A stretch of 64,000 bases of DNA from Mucilaginibacter dorajii (GCF_024808255.1 NZ_JANTYS010000028.1:1-64000); one strand, 5' to 3'. Counted from the stretch's first letter, positions 19,613 to 30,500 are shown. Numbers and translations: made by a program. The notes: a model not told the origin generated them from the letters alone.

Positions 19613-22498
19613 ATGAAGTTAAAATTACATTTTTTCATTTCTGGGGCACTTTTCCTCCTCTGTTCCCCCGTTTTTGCGCAAAAGCTAACAGGTACTGTTA
19701 CCAGTGGCGGGCATCCGGTAAGTGCTGGCACAGTTAAAGTGACCCCGACAGGCACTGGTACTATTACCGATGGCGATGGTAAGTACACGCTTTCATTAAA
19801 AGCGGGATCATACCAGGTAAGTTTTTCGGCCATCGGCCTTGAAAAGAAAACCGTTACAGTAGCTATTGCCGCCGGCGAAACCAAAGTATTGGATATGGAG
19901 CTTGCCTCATCTGCCGAAGGCTTAAAAGAAGTAATTGTAGTAGGTAGTCGTGGCGTTGGTCGTACCAAAATTGAATCGGCTGTGCCGGTAGATGTGCTTA
20001 AAATGAACCAGGTGGATGCCGTAACAGCAAAACCCGATTTAATGAGCCAGCTAAACCAAACCGTACCATCCTTTAACTATAATAAACAAAGCGGGGGTGA
20101 TGGCTCCGACGCCATCGACTTTGCAAGTTTACGTGGTTTGGGCTTTGATCAAACATTGGTACTCATTAATGGCAAACGCCGTCACCTTTCGGCCTTTGTT
20201 AATGAGGTGGGTACCCGTGGCCGCGGTAATAGCGGTACAGATTTAAACGCCATTCCTGAAGCAGCAATTGATCGTATCGAGATCCTGCGTGATGGTGCAT
20301 CTGCCCAATACGGCTCTGACGCAATAGCAGGTGTAATCAACATCGTACTGAAAAAGGATGTTAACCATTTAAACATAAATGCCGGCTTTAGCGGCTATAA
20401 CGATCAAAAATATAACACCTTAAACAACGTTGACCCATCAGCATACTATACCGACAAGCATTTTGACGGACAAACATTTACCCTTGGTGCCAATTACGGC
20501 TTGCCTTTAGGCAAAAGTGGTGGTTTCATTAATGTGGGCGCCAACTACTTTAACCAGGGCAAAACCTTTAGGGCTATCCCCGATACCAATTGGCAAACGA
20601 ATCCCAATGCCCAACCGGTTGCCCGTGAGCGCAGGGCCTTTGGTGATGGTTCTGTAGTATCTGGTGGTGGCATGTACAATCTTGAACTGCCTATAAAAGG
20701 CACTAAAACCGTGTTTTATTCATTTGGAGGCTATAATTACAAGCACTCTAATGTTTACGCCTACACCCGCAGTTGGAACTATGATAACGGCTTGCGTCAA
20801 AACCCAACAAAATTCCCTACGGATGCTAACGGCAATTTGGTATTTGTACCCGGTATTATGAAAGTACAAGGTGTACAGGATGGCACTATTAGTGCAAATA
20901 ACGTATACTATAACCCACAGGAAGATGTTTATATCAAAGATCTTTCATCTGCAATTGGTTTAAGGGGTACTACTGCAAGCGATTGGGACTGGGATATCAG
21001 TAATAATGTTGGTCGTAATGATTTCCATTATTGGGGAAACAAAACCTTCAACGCTTCTTTACCTGTAGTTGCAGGCGAGCCTATTCAAACCCGTTTTGAT
21101 GATGGCGGATTTAACTTTTTACAAAATACGGCAAATGCAGATATAACCAAACGCTTTGCTACTGTAGCGCAAGGTTTGCAATTATCATTTGGTGCCGAGT
21201 TTAGGTATGAGCGTTACCAGCTTTACGCGGGTGAGCTTAATTCATATGTAGCAGGTGGTGCTACACTACCCGGCGGTGTTGCCAAAGCATCAGGTTCTGA
21301 GGGATACCCGGGCTACCAGCCAAGTGATGAGGTAAAAGATCACCGTACCAACGAGGCTGCATATGCCGAAGCCGCTTTGGATGTAACCGATAAATGGTTG
21401 ATTGATGGAGCAGCCCGTTTTGAACATTACTCTGATTTTGGCGGCGTAAGCACTTTTAAGTTTGCGACACGTTACAAACTAACCGACAACTTTAATCTTC
21501 GCGGATCGGCAAGTACCGGTTTCCGCGCACCAACTTTACAGCAAATTGATTTTAGTAATACCAACACTACTGTAGTTGGCGGTAACCTGGAATACACCAA
21601 ACTGGTACCAAACTATTCTGACGTTGCAAAAACAGCAGGTATTCCTAAGCTAAAACAAGAAACCTCAACTAACTACAGCCTGGGCTTTGCATGGCAGCCG
21701 GTAAGTGATCTTACCGTTACTTTAGACGGCTACGATATCAAAATCAAAAACAGGATTGTGATCTCGGGATTATACAATCAGGGTGATGAGACACTTGGGC
21801 AGCCATTGAATGATCTATTATTAAAACAAGGTATAAGTGCAGCGCAGTTTTTTGCTAATGCCGTTAATACAACCAATACAGGTATTGATATTGTGTTAGA
21901 TTACAAGAAACATTGGGGTAAAAACCATTTCTCTGCCTTGTTAGCCGGAAATATCCAGCATTTATCAATCAACAAGATCAATATTCCATCTACATTTAAA
22001 GGATCACCTGCAGATAGTGCTACTTTCTTTTCAGATAGGGAGCAATATTTCCTTAAAGCAAGTGCGCCAACAGCTAAATTTAACCTGAACCTGGAATATG
22101 GTGTAAGTAAATTCGCTATAGGTGGTCGCCTTACTTATTTTGGTGATGTAAAAGAATTAGGGTTTGGCGAAACCAGCGCGCCTGATGGCGTTGCCGATCC
22201 ATATTTCCCTTACGTAACTTTAGATGCTACAGGTGAAAAGGTTAAAGAGATCTTCGATTTTAAACCTAAAGTAACTACCGATCTTTATGTTTCCTACAAG
22301 ATCAATAAAACCGTATCATGGACAGCGGGTGTAGACAACTTGTTCAATGTGCATCCAAGCACCAACGTTATTAAAGGATCAGTTAATCCGAATAGCAGCA
22401 GTTCTTTTGGTGATAGCGAATCTGGCGGTCCGTTTGAGGCGGTTCAAATGGGCTTTAACGGTATGCGGATATTTACCAAACTGGCATTTCATTTTTAG
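19613..22498 (+). CDS. TonB-dependent outer-membrane receptor with N-terminal carboxypeptidase-like domain
   Basis: 961 aa from the ATG at 19613, chosen because it directly opens a signal peptide (MKLKLHFFISGALFLLCSPV, then FAQ). The open frame runs 24 codons further upstream, but that stretch is unlikely to be translated. Residues about 22-110 form a carboxypeptidase-D-like regulatory domain, followed by a plug domain (motif LRGLGFDQTLVLINGKRR) and a 22-strand-type barrel ending in aromatic FHF. It imports a ligand through the outer membrane using TonB energy. No SusD partner is adjacent, so a classical polysaccharide-utilisation pair is not indicated; the substrate could be a siderophore, vitamin or oligosaccharide. 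A terminator follows, then an AraC regulator. Confidence 0.93.
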   Translation: MKLKLHFFISGALFLLCSPVFAQKLTGTVTSGGHPVSAGTVKVTPTGTGTITDGDGKYTLSLKAGSYQVSFSAIGLEKKTVTVAIAAGETKVLDMELASSAEGLKEVIVVGSRGVGRTKIESAVPVDVLKMNQVDAVTAKPDLMSQLNQTVPSFNYNKQSGGDGSDAIDFASLRGLGFDQTLVLINGKRRHLSAFVNEVGTRGRGNSGTDLNAIPEAAIDRIEILRDGASAQYGSDAIAGVINIVLKKDVNHLNINAGFSGYNDQKYNTLNNVDPSAYYTDKHFDGQTFTLGANYGLPLGKSGGFINVGANYFNQGKTFRAIPDTNWQTNPNAQPVARERRAFGDGSVVSGGGMYNLELPIKGTKTVFYSFGGYNYKHSNVYAYTRSWNYDNGLRQNPTKFPTDANGNLVFVPGIMKVQGVQDGTISANNVYYNPQEDVYIKDLSSAIGLRGTTASDWDWDISNNVGRNDFHYWGNKTFNASLPVVAGEPIQTRFDDGGFNFLQNTANADITKRFATVAQGLQLSFGAEFRYERYQLYAGELNSYVAGGATLPGGVAKASGSEGYPGYQPSDEVKDHRTNEAAYAEAALDVTDKWLIDGAARFEHYSDFGGVSTFKFATRYKLTDNFNLRGSASTGFRAPTLQQIDFSNTNTTVVGGNLEYTKLVPNYSDVAKTAGIPKLKQETSTNYSLGFAWQPVSDLTVTLDGYDIKIKNRIVISGLYNQGDETLGQPLNDLLLKQGISAAQFFANAVNTTNTGIDIVLDYKKHWGKNHFSALLAGNIQHLSINKINIPSTFKGSPADSATFFSDREQYFLKASAPTAKFNLNLEYGVSKFAIGGRLTYFGDVKELGFGETSAPDGVADPYFPYVTLDATGEKVKEIFDFKPKVTTDLYVSYKINKTVSWTAGVDNLFNVHPSTNVIKGSVNPNSSSSFGDSESGGPFEAVQMGFNGMRIFTKLAFHF

Positions 22499-22519
22499 CA
22501 GTACATAACCTTCATAATG

Positions 22520-22554
22520 ATCCCCCGGTTTTTGTGTAATCCGGGGGATTTTTT
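22520..22554 (+). terminator. Intrinsic terminator after the TonB receptor
   Basis: A perfect 9-bp stem ATCCCCCGG / CCGGGGGAT with a 12-nt loop is followed by a run of T, 21 nt after the stop codon. Confidence 0.9.
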
Positions 22555-22647
22555 ATGTTTAGTCGATTTTTGAGCAAATATTACCCCTTAAATTGGTTTA
22601 ATTGAAAATTTTTGATAATATTTGTTTATTAATCGTTCTTAAGGAGT

Positions 22648-23601
22648 ATGAAAGTATTGCAATTCACCATTCCGGTGCCACATGATAAAAGCGTAATTGC
22701 CGATCAGTTTAGCTTGCCTTACTTTTACCCTTACCTGCACAGGCATAAAGAAACACAAATCACGTGGATCCAGAAAGGAGAGGGTACACTGATAGCCGGT
22801 AATAACATGCACCACTTTGCGCCCGGCGATGTATTTCTATTAGGTGCCAACCTGCCACATCTTTTTAAAAGCGATCCCCAATATTTTGAAGCAGAAAATG
22901 AAGACGCTATTAGCGCCCTCAGCATTTTTTTTAATCCAGATGGTGTATTAGCCTCTTTTTTTGATTTGCCAGAGGTACGCATGCATAAACTGTTCATACA
23001 ACAGCATCAACAGGGAATTAAAGTGCCTGTAGCTGATGCCGATAGGATCATCACATCTATGACGGGTTTACGGGATAGCAGCGGTGCCGATCAATTGGTG
23101 CAGTTTATCCATTTATTAAAGGGGCTGTCTGATATCAACGAACAATTGCAGCCTCTATCGTCATACGGCAACCTGCCGGGTATCACCGAAAATGAGGGTA
23201 TCAGAATAGGTAATATTTACAACTTCATCATGCAAAACTATGCAGAATCGTTAACACTTGATGATGTAGCTAAGGCGGCTTTTATGACGTCAGAATCATT
23301 TTGTCGTTACTTTAAAAAGCATACGGGAAATACATTCGTTACTTTTTTAAATGAAGTGCGTATCAATGAGGCGTGTAAAATGCTCACTGCCAATAAATTT
23401 GAAAGTATATCTATAGTAGCTTATAAAAGCGGTTTTAAAAGCATTACCAATTTTAACAGGGTGTTTCGGTCGGTAACAGGTAGTTCGCCAAGGGAATACA
23501 CCGAAAGTTTCAACGGAAAGATAGCGATAGCCCAACCTGCTCCTGAAATTGATATTCTCAAAAAAGGAAATTCAAAAGCTGCTTTTGCCAACGGGGTTTA
23601 A
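22648..23601 (+). CDS. AraC-family regulator with N-terminal cupin sensor
   Basis: 317 aa. An N-terminal cupin-like domain (about 20-110; motif HRHKETQITWIQKGEGTL, then PGDVFLLGANLPH) is followed by a C-terminal double helix-turn-helix (about 205-295; DDVAKAAFMTSESFCRYFKK and SIVAYKSGFKSITNFNRVF). Such proteins bind a small ligand, often a sugar, and activate nearby genes. A good ribosome site (AAGGAG) stands 6 nt before the ATG, unusual for this strand-and-phylum context where most starts lack one. It follows the TonB receptor terminator and may regulate that gene. It overlaps the convergent methyltransferase by 4 bp. Confidence 0.92.
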   Translation: MKVLQFTIPVPHDKSVIADQFSLPYFYPYLHRHKETQITWIQKGEGTLIAGNNMHHFAPGDVFLLGANLPHLFKSDPQYFEAENEDAISALSIFFNPDGVLASFFDLPEVRMHKLFIQQHQQGIKVPVADADRIITSMTGLRDSSGADQLVQFIHLLKGLSDINEQLQPLSSYGNLPGITENEGIRIGNIYNFIMQNYAESLTLDDVAKAAFMTSESFCRYFKKHTGNTFVTFLNEVRINEACKMLTANKFESISIVAYKSGFKSITNFNRVFRSVTGSSPREYTESFNGKIAIAQPAPEIDILKKGNSKAAFANGV

Positions 23602-24293
23602 GAGGTTTTTAAGGTTAACCTCACCAGGTATTGTTGAAATTCATCCTCTAATAATACTTCCATGTCCCAACCTGCTTCGGTTACAATAGCCTCTAATGTT
23701 TTTTCATCTATATATAACCAGGGAAACCAGTCAGTTTTTTGGCCTTTGTACTCGTACTGATAATTCAGTTCGCCATAATATTTCCCGTTATCAGGAAGTT
23801 TTCCATCATACAGGTAAGCTATGTCTGATGAGTCGAACAGCAGTTGTCCACCTTTATTAAGCAGTAATTTGGCGCGTTCTAAAAATGTATTCACTGTTGG
23901 TAAACTTCCAGCAATACCAATGCCGTTCATGAGCAACAGTAAGGTGTCGTATCTATGTTCGTCGTACTTAAAAACATCGGCAACGATTACCTTTTTAACA
24001 CCGCGCGCCTGCATTACATCGGCTGCCAGGGACGAAATTTCTAAAGCACTTACGTCAAACCCACGTTCCTGTAACACCAGGGCATGCGAGCCCGCACCGG
24101 CACCAATGTCTAATACCTCGCCGCGGCATTCGTTTAGGGCAAGCCATTCCATATCGGGCATATCATCCTCGTCCCTAAAATAAGCTTCAACCGGCATTTC
24201 CTCTTTGGGGCCGTATTGATTATTGATCCACAGTTTGTGAGCAGTTTGCCCGTGATGGTAATCATGTATGGCCTGGCCTAATATATCTTTCAT
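23598..24293 (-). CDS. Class I SAM-dependent methyltransferase
   Basis: 231 aa. Motif I is VLDIGAGAGSHAL (about residues 60-72), followed by an acidic strand end (DVSALEIS) and a motif IV region (DTLLLLMNGIGIAG). The fold is a Rossmann-like methyltransferase using S-adenosylmethionine; the acceptor is unknown. Its 3' end overlaps the AraC gene by 4 bp in convergent orientation, and it diverges from the DUF92 gene across 60 bp. A -7 box (TACTTTTG) ends only 7 nt before the ATG, implying a very short or absent leader. Confidence 0.88.
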   Translation of the reverse strand: MKDILGQAIHDYHHGQTAHKLWINNQYGPKEEMPVEAYFRDEDDMPDMEWLALNECRGEVLDIGAGAGSHALVLQERGFDVSALEISSLAADVMQARGVKKVIVADVFKYDEHRYDTLLLLMNGIGIAGSLPTVNTFLERAKLLLNKGGQLLFDSSDIAYLYDGKLPDNGKYYGELNYQYEYKGQKTDWFPWLYIDEKTLEAIVTEAGWDMEVLLEDEFQQYLVRLTLKTS

Positions 24294-24300
24294 ACTTGCG

Positions 24301-24308
24301 CAAAAGTA
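24301..24308 (-). promoter_or_regulatory. -7 box of the methyltransferase gene
   Basis: On the minus strand TACTTTTG fits TAnnTTTG exactly and ends 7 nt before the start codon at 24293, so the mRNA would be leaderless or nearly so. Confidence 0.5.
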
Positions 24309-24340
24309 TGAATTGAGCGCCTAATTACGGTTACATTAAA

Positions 24341-24348
24341 TACCTTTG
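24341..24348 (+). promoter_or_regulatory. -7 box of the DUF92 gene
   Basis: TACCTTTG fits TAnnTTTG exactly and ends 5 nt before the ATG at 24354. With the usual 5-7 nt spacing, transcription would begin at the start codon itself. Confidence 0.5.
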
Positions 24349-24353
24349 AGCAT

Positions 24354-25064
24354 ATGATTGGCCAAAATATCCTGTTAGCGCTCATTATTATAGCCGGTAT
24401 GGTTTACAGCATCGCCGCAAAAAAACTCACTGTTCCCGCTGCAATAGCCGGTGCTTTGGTGGCTTATTTTGTTTATACCGGCGCAGGCTTCACGGGCGTA
24501 GCCATGATGACTGTCTTTTTTATTTTAGGATCGGCTGCCACCTCCTGGCAGGCGGGCAAAAAGCAAACTTTTACTGTAGAGGATGAGCGTAAAGGAGGAC
24601 GCACAGTAGGGCAGGTGTTGGCCAATTCAGGCGTGGCCGCAATATGTGGTATGCTGGTATTAATGTGCACAAAGTTTGCCGGCTTATTGGTGTTGATGAT
24701 GGCTGCAAGCTTTGCATCGGCAACGGCCGATACGTTATCATCTGAGTTAGGGACGGTTTATGGCAAGCGCTTTTTTAATATCATTACTCTAAAACCAGAC
24801 CAAAGGGGATTGGACGGCGTGATCAGCCTGGAAGGTACATTAATAGGCATAGCCGGAAGTTGTGTCATCGCGGTTATCTACGCCATAGGTTTTGGGTGGA
24901 ATTTAAACCTGGTATGGATAGTTATAGCGGGCACAGCCGGTAATTTAAGCGACTCATTATTGGGTGCTTTATTAGAGAGAAAGCATTACATAGGCAATAA
25001 TGCAGTAAACTTTTTAAACACTTTGATAGCTGCGTTGGTTGTGCTGTTAATCAAATTGGTATAA
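24354..25064 (+). CDS. DUF92 family integral membrane protein
   Basis: 236 aa, six or seven hydrophobic segments, with a conserved loop FASATADTLSSELGTVYGKR and a later SDSLLGALLERK motif typical of DUF92 (PF01940). The plant relative VTE6 is a phytyl-phosphate kinase, and related proteins are CTP- or lipid-dependent kinases of polyprenyl alcohols, so a lipid-phosphate role is possible but unproven in bacteria. It is followed after 18 bp by the MtfA-like gene on the same strand, a probable two-gene operon. Confidence 0.88.
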   Translation: MIGQNILLALIIIAGMVYSIAAKKLTVPAAIAGALVAYFVYTGAGFTGVAMMTVFFILGSAATSWQAGKKQTFTVEDERKGGRTVGQVLANSGVAAICGMLVLMCTKFAGLLVLMMAASFASATADTLSSELGTVYGKRFFNIITLKPDQRGLDGVISLEGTLIGIAGSCVIAVIYAIGFGWNLNLVWIVIAGTAGNLSDSLLGALLERKHYIGNNAVNFLNTLIAALVVLLIKLV

Positions 25065-25082
25065 CCCTGATATTTACCCCCA

Positions 25083-25859
25083 ATGACATATATTATTATC
25101 GACCTTGTAGCGTTCGCATTAGTAGCTTATTTGTTTTTAAAAGGTAGTAAATCAAAGCAGGAACCTGCTATTCCCGCTGTTGATTATAAGCTGTCGTTGC
25201 GCACACATATTCAGTTTTATAATCAATTAGATGATGCCGACAAATTGCTGTTTGAGCAAAAGATTATCGCTTTTTTGAGCGGTATCACCATTGAAGGCGT
25301 AGGAACAGCGGTTGAAGATACTGACAGGATAATGATTGCATCAAGCGCGGTAATTCCCATTTTTGGCTTTAACGACTGGGAATACCGCAACCTCACTAAT
25401 GTGATCCTTTATCCCGATACTTTTGATGGTGAGTTTCAGTTTGAAGGCGAGAATCGCAACATACTGGGTATGGTTGGTACGGGTTATATGAACGGACAGA
25501 TGATCTTATCGCGTGCGGCATTGATTAAAGGCTTTTCTAAACAGGCAGGGAAGGAGAACACAGCCATACATGAGTTTGTGCACCTGTTAGATAAAAGCGA
25601 TGGCGCTACCGATGGCGTACCCGAAAACCTGCTGGCCCACGAGTATGTGTTGCCATGGCTGAAAATGATTCACCAGGAAATTCATAAAATTGAAGCGGGG
25701 AGATCAGATATTAACCCATACGCTGTAACCAACGAAGCTGAATTTTTTGCTGTTGTTGCCGAATACTTTTTTCAAAAGCCCGACGAGTTAAAACATAAGC
25801 ATCCCGAACTATACGAAATGCTGAGCACCATATTTATGCAGGATAGGGCAAAGGACTAA
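25083..25859 (+). CDS. MtfA-like zinc metallopeptidase (M90 family)
   Basis: 258 aa. One N-terminal membrane helix (about 2-20), then a peptidase domain with the zinc motif HEFVH at residues 163-167 and a downstream NEAEFFAVVAEYFF segment supplying the third ligand Glu. E. coli MtfA is cytosolic and relieves Mlc repression; it has no N-terminal helix. Here the helix anchors the enzyme to the membrane, as in many Bacteroidota homologues. Cotranscribed with DUF92. Its 3' end overlaps the convergent metallo-hydrolase gene by 26 bp. Confidence 0.88.
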   Translation: MTYIIIDLVAFALVAYLFLKGSKSKQEPAIPAVDYKLSLRTHIQFYNQLDDADKLLFEQKIIAFLSGITIEGVGTAVEDTDRIMIASSAVIPIFGFNDWEYRNLTNVILYPDTFDGEFQFEGENRNILGMVGTGYMNGQMILSRAALIKGFSKQAGKENTAIHEFVHLLDKSDGATDGVPENLLAHEYVLPWLKMIHQEIHKIEAGRSDINPYAVTNEAEFFAVVAEYFFQKPDELKHKHPELYEMLSTIFMQDRAKD

Positions 25860-26673
25860 TTAAACCCAAATCAAGCTGACCTAAAACTTCCAAAGGTTTG
25901 CCGCCGGTACCATCAATATAATAAACCGGAGTTTCCTCGTGCCTTGATGCTACCACTACGTGAACGCCATCGGCGTAGTTTTTAAACAGGTCTTCTACCA
26001 ATTGCGGGTCGTTATTGTTTTTGGATAGATGGGCTAATAGTAAATGCGTCATGTGCGCGGGCCGGTGTGTTAGGAATAGATCCAAAGCCTGCTTATTACT
26101 CAGGTGGCCTTTACCGCCGCTGATGCGCCTTTTAAGATGATAGGGGTAACCGCCGTTAGCTAACATTTCCTCATCATAATTAGCCTCCAAAAAAGCGGCG
26201 TGGCATTGAGCGAAATGACGGATCAGTTGATCACATACTATGCCCAGGTCTGTAAATATCCCAACTTTAACATCGCGGCAACTAACAATAAAGCTATGTG
26301 GCTCGGCGGCATCATGTACTTTGGGGAACGACGTAATATTTAACGCTCCAATAGTAACAGTTTCAAATTCTTTAAGGTTATGTACCTGTTGCAGATCTAT
26401 CATGCTCCCTGAATGTAGCAGTGTACCGGGAGTGATGTATACCGGCAGATTGAATTTTTTGGCCAGCACCGGGATTCCCCGGATATGATCAGAATGTTCG
26501 TGTGATACAAAAATGGCTTTCACCTTGCTCATGGGCAAACCCAGCCGGGCCATGCGTTTTTCAGTTTCACGGCATGATATGCCTGCATCAACCAATATAG
26601 CCTCGTCGTCGTTCCCTATGTAATAGCAATTGCCATTACTCCCCGAATTTAGTGATGTAATAAATAAACACAT
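25834..26673 (-). CDS. MBL-fold metallo-hydrolase (YycJ/WalJ-like)
   Basis: 279 aa. The metal-binding motif HEHSDH is at residues 58-63 after an N-terminal SLNSGSNGNCYYI strand and DAGIS, matching the YycJ/WalJ group of beta-lactamase-fold hydrolases, which are probable nucleases linked to DNA repair and cell-wall signalling in Gram-positives. No beta-CASP insert is visible. The last residues (25834-25859) overlap the MtfA gene antisense. Five degenerate AGCTTTn heptads stand just upstream of the start codon. Confidence 0.88.
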   Translation of the reverse strand: MCLFITSLNSGSNGNCYYIGNDDEAILVDAGISCRETEKRMARLGLPMSKVKAIFVSHEHSDHIRGIPVLAKKFNLPVYITPGTLLHSGSMIDLQQVHNLKEFETVTIGALNITSFPKVHDAAEPHSFIVSCRDVKVGIFTDLGIVCDQLIRHFAQCHAAFLEANYDEEMLANGGYPYHLKRRISGGKGHLSNKQALDLFLTHRPAHMTHLLLAHLSKNNNDPQLVEDLFKNYADGVHVVVASRHEETPVYYIDGTGGKPLEVLGQLDLGLISPLPYPA

Positions 26674-26677
26674 ATTT

Positions 26678-26712
26678 TAGAGCTAAAAGCTTAAAACCGA
26701 AGGCAGAAAGCT
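26678..26712. repeat. Five degenerate heptads in the leader of the metallo-hydrolase gene
   Basis: Read on the minus strand: AGCTTTC, TGCCTTC, GGTTTTA, AGCTTTT, AGCTCTA, ending 4 nt before the start codon. Six similar heptads occur before the aldo/keto reductase gene (35485-35526). Confidence 0.7.
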
Positions 26713-26836
26713 ATTTTCATGATTTTATACAATGCAAAATAACGGATTTATGCCGCATTTTGGCATGAGGTAAATCGATATCTTTTTAAAATAGGTGTAT
26801 TTTTTTGCGCTTATAAAAACCTGCTTATATTTAGCC

Positions 26837-27490
26837 ATGGATTCACCTCAAACTTTACCTGTACTTGATGCTGCCGAATTGCGTGTATTGGGCTCGCTGA
26901 TGGAAAAAAGCAAAACCACGCCCGATTATTACCCCATGACCCTTAATGGTTTAACTGCTGCATGTAATCAGAAAACATCGCGTAAGCCGGTGGTTAATTA
27001 TGATGAGGCTATTGTTACCGAAGCACTAAACACACTAAAACGTCGCGGGCTGATATCTACCGCTACTGGCGGATCTATCCGCAATATTAAATATAAGCAC
27101 AATTTCGCCATTGTTTTCCCGGTGATCCCGGCGGAGGTTGCGTTGATTTGCCTACTAATGCTGAGGGGGCCGCAAACACCCGGGGAGTTAAATACCAACT
27201 CGGGAAGGTTATATGAATTTGAGTCGATAGAAGAGGTGCAGGAAATGTTGGAAAAGCTATCAGATCCTGCCTTGCCTTATGTGGTTCAGCTCCCCAAACG
27301 CCCCGGTCAAAAAGAGCAGCGTTACGCACATTTATTAGCCGGCACACCGGAAATCAGCGATGACGACGAAATGGAAGAAACAACCGGCCGCTCATCCGGC
27401 GGACTTGAAGCCCGTGTTATTAAACTGGAGCAAGACCTCGCCGAAATGAAAGAAGCTTTTGATAAGCTGATGAAGGAATTAATGGGGTAG
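26837..27490 (+). CDS. YceH-like protein (DUF480, paired winged helices)
   Basis: 217 aa from the ATG at 26837; an open frame starts 14 codons earlier but the family begins with the LDAAELRVLGSLMEKS segment right after this ATG. Two winged-helix domains (about 10-85 and 95-165) are followed by an acidic linker and a C-terminal coiled coil (LEARVIKLEQDLAEMKEAFD). The function of YceH in E. coli is not settled. Monocistronic: flanked by a divergent hydrolase and a convergent sensor kinase. Confidence 0.9.
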   Translation: MDSPQTLPVLDAAELRVLGSLMEKSKTTPDYYPMTLNGLTAACNQKTSRKPVVNYDEAIVTEALNTLKRRGLISTATGGSIRNIKYKHNFAIVFPVIPAEVALICLLMLRGPQTPGELNTNSGRLYEFESIEEVQEMLEKLSDPALPYVVQLPKRPGQKEQRYAHLLAGTPEISDDDEMEETTGRSSGGLEARVIKLEQDLAEMKEAFDKLMKELMG

Positions 27491-27526
27491 GGTTGATGAA
27501 GAAGAAATAAAAATGCTAACGTATTT

Positions 27527-30500
27527 TTATTTCTTTTTCATCACCAGCTCCATCATTTTATGCGCCGCTTTCAGCACCGCAATTAATCCTTCGGCTTTCA
27601 TGGGTTTGGCAATGTAGTCGTCCATACCTTCGGCAATACACAGGTCGCGGTCATCGGGTCCTGCGTTGGCAGTCATGGCTATGATGAAGGGTTGCAATTT
27701 GCGGTCACTGTCGCGGATAGATCGGGTGGTTTCAAAGCCATCCATTTCGGGCATCTGCACATCCATCAATATCACATTAAAATCCTGCTCCTTTAATTTT
27801 TTCAATACCTCAAACCCGGTTTCGGCCATGGCAAAATCATAGCCCAGTTTGCTTAACATTCTGCTTATCAGTTTTTGATTTACCAGGTTATCTTCGGCGA
27901 CCAGGATATTTAAAGGATGATCTTTGGCAAAATTGATATCCAATAGTTTGGCAGGCTTAATGTCGTCTGCAACTGGTGCGCTTTGCTGCCCCCTTAACTC
28001 GGCCTGGATACTTTTACCAAGTTGGCCCTGTTTAACAGGTTTGGTTAAAATTGCCGAAAACAAACCCGGATATTTGGTTTTGGAACTATCGCCGATAGAA
28101 CTTAGCATAATAATTGGCAGCGCGGCATGGAGAGCTTTAATGGCTGTAGCAAAACCTGCTCCATCCATATCCGGCATTTCCATATCGGTGATCACCAGGT
28201 TATAGTGCTTATCGGCAGTCAATAGTTCCAGTCCTTCGGTAGCCGACGATGCGGTTATCGTAATTAGGCCCCATTGCTCTAATTGTGTTTTAAGGATGAA
28301 TCGGTTGGTTTGATTATCGTCTACAATCAATACCTTTTTACCTTCCAGGTCGGCCTGGTTGAATACCACGGGTACATATTTGGATTGCTTTTGACTGATG
28401 CCCACTTTAACCGTGAATACAAACACCGAGCCTTCGTTATGAACGCTCTCTACCCAAATATCGCCGCCCATTAGTTTTACCAGGCGCTGACTAATCACCA
28501 AACCCAGCCCCGTGCCGCCATATTTACGGGAGGTAGATGAATCGGCCTGCCAAAAGGCGCTGAAAAGATTTGATACCTTTTCTTCTGGGATACCTATACC
28601 AGTGTCCATTACGCTAAAACCTATTTCTATTTCGTGGTTATTATAGGTTTTTGACAGGAATACCTTTATAAACACCTCACCTTTTTGCGTGAATTTAAGC
28701 GCGTTACCGGTTAAATTGGTAATCACCTGCTTAAGGCGAAGGCTATCGCCCACCACCTGGTGTGGCAGGGCAGCATCTATCTGGTAAACCAACTCCAAAC
28801 CTTTTTCTGATGCCTTGGGCGAAAAAAGGTCGAGTACTTCCTCAATACAATGGCGCAGATCGAAATCTTCAGCTTCAAGGTCCATTTTGCCCGATTCGAT
28901 CTTCGAGAAGTCCAAAATGTCGTTAATAACATTCACCAAACTATCGCCGCACGTTATTATCGTATCGGTGTACTCACGTTGTTCTTTGTCCAGTTCGGTT
29001 TCGCCCAAAAGCGAGGCCATGCCAATAACACCATTCATTGGCGTGCGAATTTCATGGCTCATGGTGGCCAGGAAAATACTTTTGGCCTGGTTGGCTTTGT
29101 CAGCTTCTTCGCGGGCTTCTTTTTCATGGGCCATGTGCACCTCCAATTCCTCTGATTGGGATAGCAGTTCCTCATTCAGGGCCTGCAGTTCTTCTGATTG
29201 TGCCTGTAGTTCTGAATTTAATTCCTGCAGGTTGGTCGATTGTTTTTTCAATTCCTGCGATTGGGATAAAACCTCGGCTGTACGTTCAGACACTTGTTCC
29301 TCTAACAAGCGCTTTTGCTTTTCAATATTGTTAACCTTTAACCGGTACAAACTGTAAACCAGGCCAAATATTACCAGGGTACTTAAAGTGAGAAACCACC
29401 AGGTAAGCCAAAAAGGGGGTAAAACAAACAGATTTAAACTCAATTCGTGTTTTGACCATTTGCCATCGCTGTTGCGGACTTTTACCTTAAAGGTATAATT
29501 ACCGGCAGGCAGGTTGGTGTAAGTAGCGGAGTTTTTGTTACCCACATAATTCCAGTTCTTGTCAAAACCAACTAATTGGTAAGCGTATTCCTTTTTACTG
29601 GCTAATGCAAAATCAAGTGACACAAACGATAAAGAAATTACCGACTGCTCGTGACTGAGAGTGATTGACCTTGCTTCGGAGATATCTTCCTTTAAAGGCG
29701 AAGGATCATTTTCGTTTTGAGTTACCGGAACCGTTTTGTTAAAGATCTGGAAATTGGTAAGGATAAGCGGCGGATCGTAGGTTGTTTGGGTTACGTTCTG
29801 CGGGTTAAACATGTTAAAGCCATTAACACCGCCAAAATAAAGGATACCATCGGGCCCGATAGCTGCCGAATGGGGTTTAAACTCATCGGACTGCAAGCCG
29901 TCTTCAACAGTGAAATTTCTGAAGGTTTTGGTTTGCTGGTTAAATCGCGAAATACCATTGTTGGTACTAACCCACAGATTACTCCGGCTGTCCTCACGTA
30001 CTGCGTATGTATAATCGTTTGGCAACCCGTCTTTTGCCTTATAGGTATTGAATTTGCCGGTTTGTGGATCAAAATGAGTTAGCCCACCGTAAGTACAGAT
30101 CCATATTTGGCCAAGGTGATCTTCAAAAAGATCAAGGGCTGCATTATTACCCATACCATTTTTTGAAGCGTTGTATTTATAAATCTTAAAATCGTTGGTT
30201 TTGGGCCGGTATAAGTCAATGCTGCCATCATTGGTGCCCACCCACAAGTTTCCTTTCGAATCGTTTAAAAGTGAGTTGATGTTATCGCTGCCAACACTAT
30301 TTGGATTGTTTGGGTCATGCCTGTACCTGGTAAAGTTGTTTGTTTTGGGATTAAACAGGTTAAGCCCCTGGCCAAGAGTGCCAATCCAAACTTTATGATC
30401 GGGTGTAATGCTTATTGCGTAAACATTATTACCGCTTAAACTGGCAGAATCATCGGCCTTATTGCGGTACGATTTAAAGCGGTGAGTTTGCAGATCCATT

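Noticed and set aside
19613..22498. Polysaccharide utilisation locus (SusC/SusD)
   Set aside because: No SusD lipoprotein is adjacent and the receptor lacks clear SusC-specific signals, so only a TonB receptor is called.
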